The position numbers and the translations under genes were made by a program. A DNA stretch of 9,381 bases from positions 1 through 9,381 of the forward strand of contig JAOZLQ010000086.1 of the NCBI GenBank assembly GCA_029934755.1, written 5' to 3'. Below the pieces are notes generated by a model. That model saw only the letters and a program-made list of their open reading frames with translations, did not search any database and was not told the origin of the DNA. Within the stretch, counting starts at the first letter, position 1. Every line of letters begins with the position of its first letter. Of this stretch, positions 6,243-9,381 are shown piece by piece. The DNA comes from Desulfuromusa sp. Its GTDB lineage: Bacteria > Desulfobacterota > Desulfuromonadia > Desulfuromonadales > Geopsychrobacteraceae.

Positions 6243-7940
6243 CTATTCAGGGGACGGTACTTTATTCGTCTCAGAAAGATCAGTACCATTTTCATCAATT
6301 TTCAGCAAATTCTCTTCTTCGGCCAGGATTTTCTCTTCAATCTGTGCAGCAGCAACCTGAATCGGTGAAAGGCTCAGGTAGCGCAAACAGCGATCACTGC
6401 TATTTTCAATAATTGACATCGGTCCGGTACGTTCAATTTTAATTTCTTCGGTCGTGTCTCCCAGAGTAATAAGAACCCCTTCTTTGAGTGATTTCAAAAT
6501 ATTTATTTTAGGATTTTGACTGCTAAAACTCTGAGGTTTGGAAGCATTGATTTCAGCGCTGAAGTTATTTTTTTCTTCGTGGAGTTTATCTAACTGTTCA
6601 TTGAGAACTGATAGACGAACTTCGGCAGCAGCAGCAATATCATCATCTTTCTTCAAGTGTTGTTTTAACGGACCCAATGCTGCATTGATTGATTCGATCT
6701 GTTGGTTGATATTTTTTAGCTGTTCCCGCAGATAATCAAACCGATCGGCATCAGGGAAGTAAACACCCGCAACAACTCTGGTTTTTTGACCAGAACTGGT
6801 ACCGAGATCTTTCGCCTCAATCCCATCCATTGCTGTGCAGCTGCCACCAATAATTGCACCACGCTCAACAGTCACTTTACCAGTCGACTTAATCACCGAA
6901 TTACGGATCTCATTGGTCACGTAAACATCGCCATGACAGACAACCGCTACTTGATTGAGAAAATTTGCGTGCAGATCACCATAACAAGTAATCTGACCAG
7001 TTTCCTTACCAGCCATACTGGTCATTTCGATCGATCCATCCGATTCAATATTGCAATCACCAATATGCCCGGCAACCTTTATCCCCTTAGTTGTTTTAAT
7101 ATCAAAATCGTTTGGCACATCACCTTTAATCTCGACAAAACCATGGAAATCAATATTACCAATACTTAAGTTAAGATCACCAGCAACCACTAATTGATCA
7201 ACAACTGAGATAATTTGTTTCTCAAACAAAGCACGACCAGATTTTTCCGCAAAAGCAACACGATCCTCATATCTCAGGGTAACACCCTCTCCAGCGATCA
7301 ATTCAAAGGGTTTGCCGCGTTCGGCGGGAACAGGCAATCCTTGGACACTGATGCCGGGAATCCCATTTTGTGGAGGGTGTACCGTCCCTAGTTTCTGATC
7401 AGGCTCAATTTCACTATAGGCATTCAAGTTCCTGAGATCGATATTCCCCTCTTCATCCTCTTCAAACTCGGTCTCTTCTCCAGAAACCTTGACAGTCAAT
7501 TCAAACCAACCATCGGCACCACTGACCGGTTCAACACCTTTGGCTAAAATCGTTGGTTCCGGTGTAAGACCCATTTCAATTTCAGCACAAAAACCGTAAA
7601 CCGCTGAATAATCAATTGTCTGGATAATGTTATTTTGCTGCAGGAACCAGAATAGATCGGGAGGGGTGATAATGGGTTCTGTATTTGGGATAATAGCAGC
7701 AGATTTCCCGGCGTGCTTCTCATCAATTTCTTCATCCGAGACGACAGATTCATCTGCTTCTATTGGGGAACTATCCTCTGTCGGAGGTGTTTTCTCGGAG
7801 AATATCTCAATCCCAGCCAAACACTCCATCTGCTCGTTGCCCAACCTGAAACTTAATTTAAACCGCGAATTTTCCTCAACGAACAGAAGTTTCGGATCTG
7901 GTTCACTCTGAGAATTTAACATGCCTTGAACATTGCTCAT
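6243..7940 (-). CDS. FapA-family (DUF342) beta-helix protein
   Basis: The product is 565 residues from the ATG at 7940. Residues about 30-75 hold an acidic, Ser/Pro-rich linker. A domain of about 80-240 follows, with GVEPVSGADGWFE (135-147) and the PPQNGIPGISVQG (189-201) turn typical of FapA/DUF342 proteins. Residues about 246-394 form the DUF342 right-handed beta-helix, rich in short Gly/Asp/Val turns (GDLNLSIGNIDFHGFVEIKG; GKVTVERGAIIGGSC). A coiled coil (400-464) and a tail finish the protein. Members are called flagellar assembly protein A after Vibrio vulnificus FapA, but most are uncharacterised and no flagellar genes are visible here. Start choice is uncertain: an in-frame TTG at 7988 would add 16 residues but its GAGGAA (8004-8009) is 15 nt away, while the ATG at 7940 has only AGG at 6 nt. 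It follows the GGDEF gene and may be co-transcribed with it. Confidence 0.85.
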   Translation of the reverse strand: MSNVQGMLNSQSEPDPKLLFVEENSRFKLSFRLGNEQMECLAGIEIFSEKTPPTEDSSPIEADESVVSDEEIDEKHAGKSAAIIPNTEPIITPPDLFWFLQQNNIIQTIDYSAVYGFCAEIEMGLTPEPTILAKGVEPVSGADGWFELTVKVSGEETEFEEDEEGNIDLRNLNAYSEIEPDQKLGTVHPPQNGIPGISVQGLPVPAERGKPFELIAGEGVTLRYEDRVAFAEKSGRALFEKQIISVVDQLVVAGDLNLSIGNIDFHGFVEIKGDVPNDFDIKTTKGIKVAGHIGDCNIESDGSIEMTSMAGKETGQITCYGDLHANFLNQVAVVCHGDVYVTNEIRNSVIKSTGKVTVERGAIIGGSCTAMDGIEAKDLGTSSGQKTRVVAGVYFPDADRFDYLREQLKNINQQIESINAALGPLKQHLKKDDDIAAAAEVRLSVLNEQLDKLHEEKNNFSAEINASKPQSFSSQNPKINILKSLKEGVLITLGDTTEEIKIERTGPMSIIENSSDRCLRYLSLSPIQVAAAQIEEKILAEEENLLKIDENGTDLSETNKVPSPE

Positions 7941-8017
7941 ACCGAACCTGTCAGATGGAAAAGAGCTCTGGACGTAGATCTGAGTCAAATTATTTGTGGA
8001 AAGTTCCTCACATTATA

Positions 8018-9381
8018 CTACTTCTCGATAGCGACATTTGTAAAATCCGGAGAATATATCTGATAACAATTTCTCCCGTTTCTTTTAGACTTACACATGG
8101 CAATATCAGCATTTTTTAGCAGATTTTCGATATCGATAATATCTCCAGAAAACTCAGCGATCCCAATACTTCCTGTCAGATAAAGTTCATTTTCAGAAAA
8201 CATAAATGGTTTTTGCAAATCATCAAGAATCTGCTGTGCTCTTAACTTAGCATCCTCAATAGATTGAATAGACTGTAAAACAACAATGAACTCATCTCCA
8301 CTCATATGGGCAACCGTGTCAACCTCTCGGGTATTTTTCTGCAAACGGAGAGCAACCTCTTTAAGTACCGTATCCCCAGCAAAGTGCCCCAAGCTATCGT
8401 TAATTTTTTTAAAATTATCTAGGTCAAGAAACATAACAGCCCCACTCTCCCCTTCCCGCTTAACATGCTGGATTGAATGCTCCAAGCGAGCATACAGGAG
8501 CAAACGGTTAGGTAATCCTGTCAGTGGGTGGTGGTGAGCTTGATACTCTAGCTGTTTGGCAGTTTGCGTCATAGACAGGAACTGTTCTTCTTCCGCTTGT
8601 TTACGAGCCGTGATATCAACAAAGAACCCCCTAACACCAGTCACTTTGCCATCTTCTATCATTTTGTTTGAATAGGCTATCGCTGAAAAAATTGAACCAT
8701 CTTTTCTTAATGCCCGATATTCATTAACGTTGGAAACTTCGCCCTGCATCCGACGCGCAATATTTTGTTTCAGTCGCTCTCTATCTTCGGGGACAAATAA
8801 TTCAAGTCCGCTTAAGCCACCTAACACTTCAGCGGGAGAATACCCAAATGATTCGAGAGATTTACTATTAAAATATGTCACCTGCATATCCAGATTGGTT
8901 TCAAAAACAGCAACCGGCAACTGTTCTGCCATATTTTTGAAACGCTTTTCGCTTTCTTGTAAAGCTTCAAAAGTATTGAAAAAGTTCTCTTTTTCCCTTC
9001 GTAGAATCAGGATCATAGTCACCGCCAAAGCCGTTATTATTGCAGTCAAAATAGCTTCAAACTTGACTCCTGAAACAAATGCTATAAACACATGAACCAC
9101 ATTTGAAAACTCAATATGGCCAAACAAAAGTTCGGATAAAACAAATGATGAACTAAAAACAAAAACATATAATACTAAAACGAAAACAAACCAGACAGAT
9201 CCAAATACAGGTAGATTCTTTATTCTTTTTTTAACTATATTCAAAAATAACCAGGCGAGTGGAATTGCAGTGATATGCATGAAGATAGTTGTCAACAGAT
9301 TATCGTAGGGGCCACCCAGAGCAGCTAGAAAACCGAGTCCAACTGCATAAATTCCGTGCGAAAGAAATACAATACCAACAA
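8018..9381 (-). CDS. Membrane sensor with PAS and GGDEF domains (diguanylate cyclase-like), 5' end beyond window
   Basis: The frame is open from the stop at 8018 to the right edge (453 full codons), so the N-terminus is missing. A TTG at 9295 is not a credible start: the 28 codons before it encode a continuing membrane segment, VGIVFLSHGIYAVGLGFLAA then LGGPYDNL. Visible order: at least four membrane segments (9380 to about 9000), a helical linker, a PAS domain with PAC tail (about 8940-8600, ending GFFVDITARKQAEE) and a C-terminal GGDEF domain. The small-residue/GGP membrane pattern resembles 5TM receptors of the LytS-YhcK type; this is a tentative match. The metal and GTP motif FLDLDNFKKINDSLGH is intact, and the inhibitory-site RxxD is present as REVD (8318-8329). 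The signature is SGDEF (8288-8302), preceded by His where Arg is usual, and DxLTGLPNR is HPLTGLPNR. It would make c-di-GMP if active. No EAL domain is present. Confidence 0.88.
   Translation of the reverse strand, partial: VGIVFLSHGIYAVGLGFLAALGGPYDNLLTTIFMHITAIPLAWLFLNIVKKRIKNLPVFGSVWFVFVLVLYVFVFSSSFVLSELLFGHIEFSNVVHVFIAFVSGVKFEAILTAIITALAVTMILILRREKENFFNTFEALQESEKRFKNMAEQLPVAVFETNLDMQVTYFNSKSLESFGYSPAEVLGGLSGLELFVPEDRERLKQNIARRMQGEVSNVNEYRALRKDGSIFSAIAYSNKMIEDGKVTGVRGFFVDITARKQAEEEQFLSMTQTAKQLEYQAHHHPLTGLPNRLLLYARLEHSIQHVKREGESGAVMFLDLDNFKKINDSLGHFAGDTVLKEVALRLQKNTREVDTVAHMSGDEFIVVLQSIQSIEDAKLRAQQILDDLQKPFMFSENELYLTGSIGIAEFSGDIIDIENLLKNADIAMCKSKRNGRNCYQIYSPDFTNVAIEK

Noticed and set aside
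6786..7169. Plus-strand open frame of 127 codons
   Set aside because: Antisense to the beta-helix region of the FapA-like gene; the minus-strand protein is clearly the conserved one.
8730..9095. Plus-strand open frame of 121 codons
   Set aside because: Antisense to the PAS and membrane region of the GGDEF gene; no domain or ribosome-binding site seen.
1..9381. CRISPR array, tRNA/rRNA gene, insertion sequence or phage/defence cassette
   Set aside because: No regularly spaced direct repeats, no tRNA-like cloverleaf, no transposase or terminal repeats, and all genes match housekeeping, envelope or signalling families or are unknown without mobile context.

Overview
The window reads as an ordinary chromosomal segment of a Gram-negative bacterium of moderate GC content. 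A lipoprotein-type MltD murein transglycosylase, a Sec-exported protein and a FapA-type protein fit a cell with an outer membrane. The long-form HflX with a roughly 120-residue N-terminal extension, a FabI with the His-Ala-Ile-Ala-Phe-Ala signature, and a 5TM-like sensor fused to PAS-GGDEF together suggest Desulfuromonadales/Desulfobacterota (former Deltaproteobacteria). This placement is inference only.

All eight genes I can support lie on the minus strand, so transcription runs from the right edge to the left. In transcription order they are: a membrane PAS-GGDEF diguanylate cyclase-like gene whose 5' end is cut by the right edge (8018-9381); a FapA/DUF342 beta-helix protein (6243-7940, or from a TTG at 7988); fabI enoyl-ACP reductase (5367-6134); hflX ribosome-associated GTPase (3649-5289); mltD lytic transglycosylase with LysM repeats (1970-3565); a membrane-anchored TPR protein (1092-1814); a Smr-domain protein (393-1082); and an exported Gly/Ala/Gln-rich protein of unknown function whose 3' end is cut by the left edge (1-317). 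No convincing plus-strand gene, RNA gene, CRISPR array or mobile element is visible. No gene-free stretch exceeds about 160 bases.

The genes are mostly housekeeping or envelope functions: fatty-acid elongation, ribosome rescue or splitting, murein turnover. They are linked by position more than by pathway. The smr and TPR genes are 9 nt apart and almost certainly co-transcribed. The other gaps carry candidate sigma-70 promoters (for mltD, the TPR gene, the exported gene and, weakly, fabI) and two hairpins whose G-U wobbles make them fold only as minus-strand RNA (after fabI and after mltD).

I do not see a clear new multi-gene system. The best leads are: (1) inverted repeats that could hide the ribosome-binding site in read-through transcripts but not in transcripts from the local promoter, at the exported gene and the TPR gene; (2) an 11-residue tandem repeat starting in the unknown exported protein and running off the window; (3) a RadC/JAB-like His-x-His...Ser...Asp pattern in the HflX extension; (4) a GGDEF domain with three altered signature positions but an intact inhibitory site, attached to a membrane sensor that extends past the window edge.
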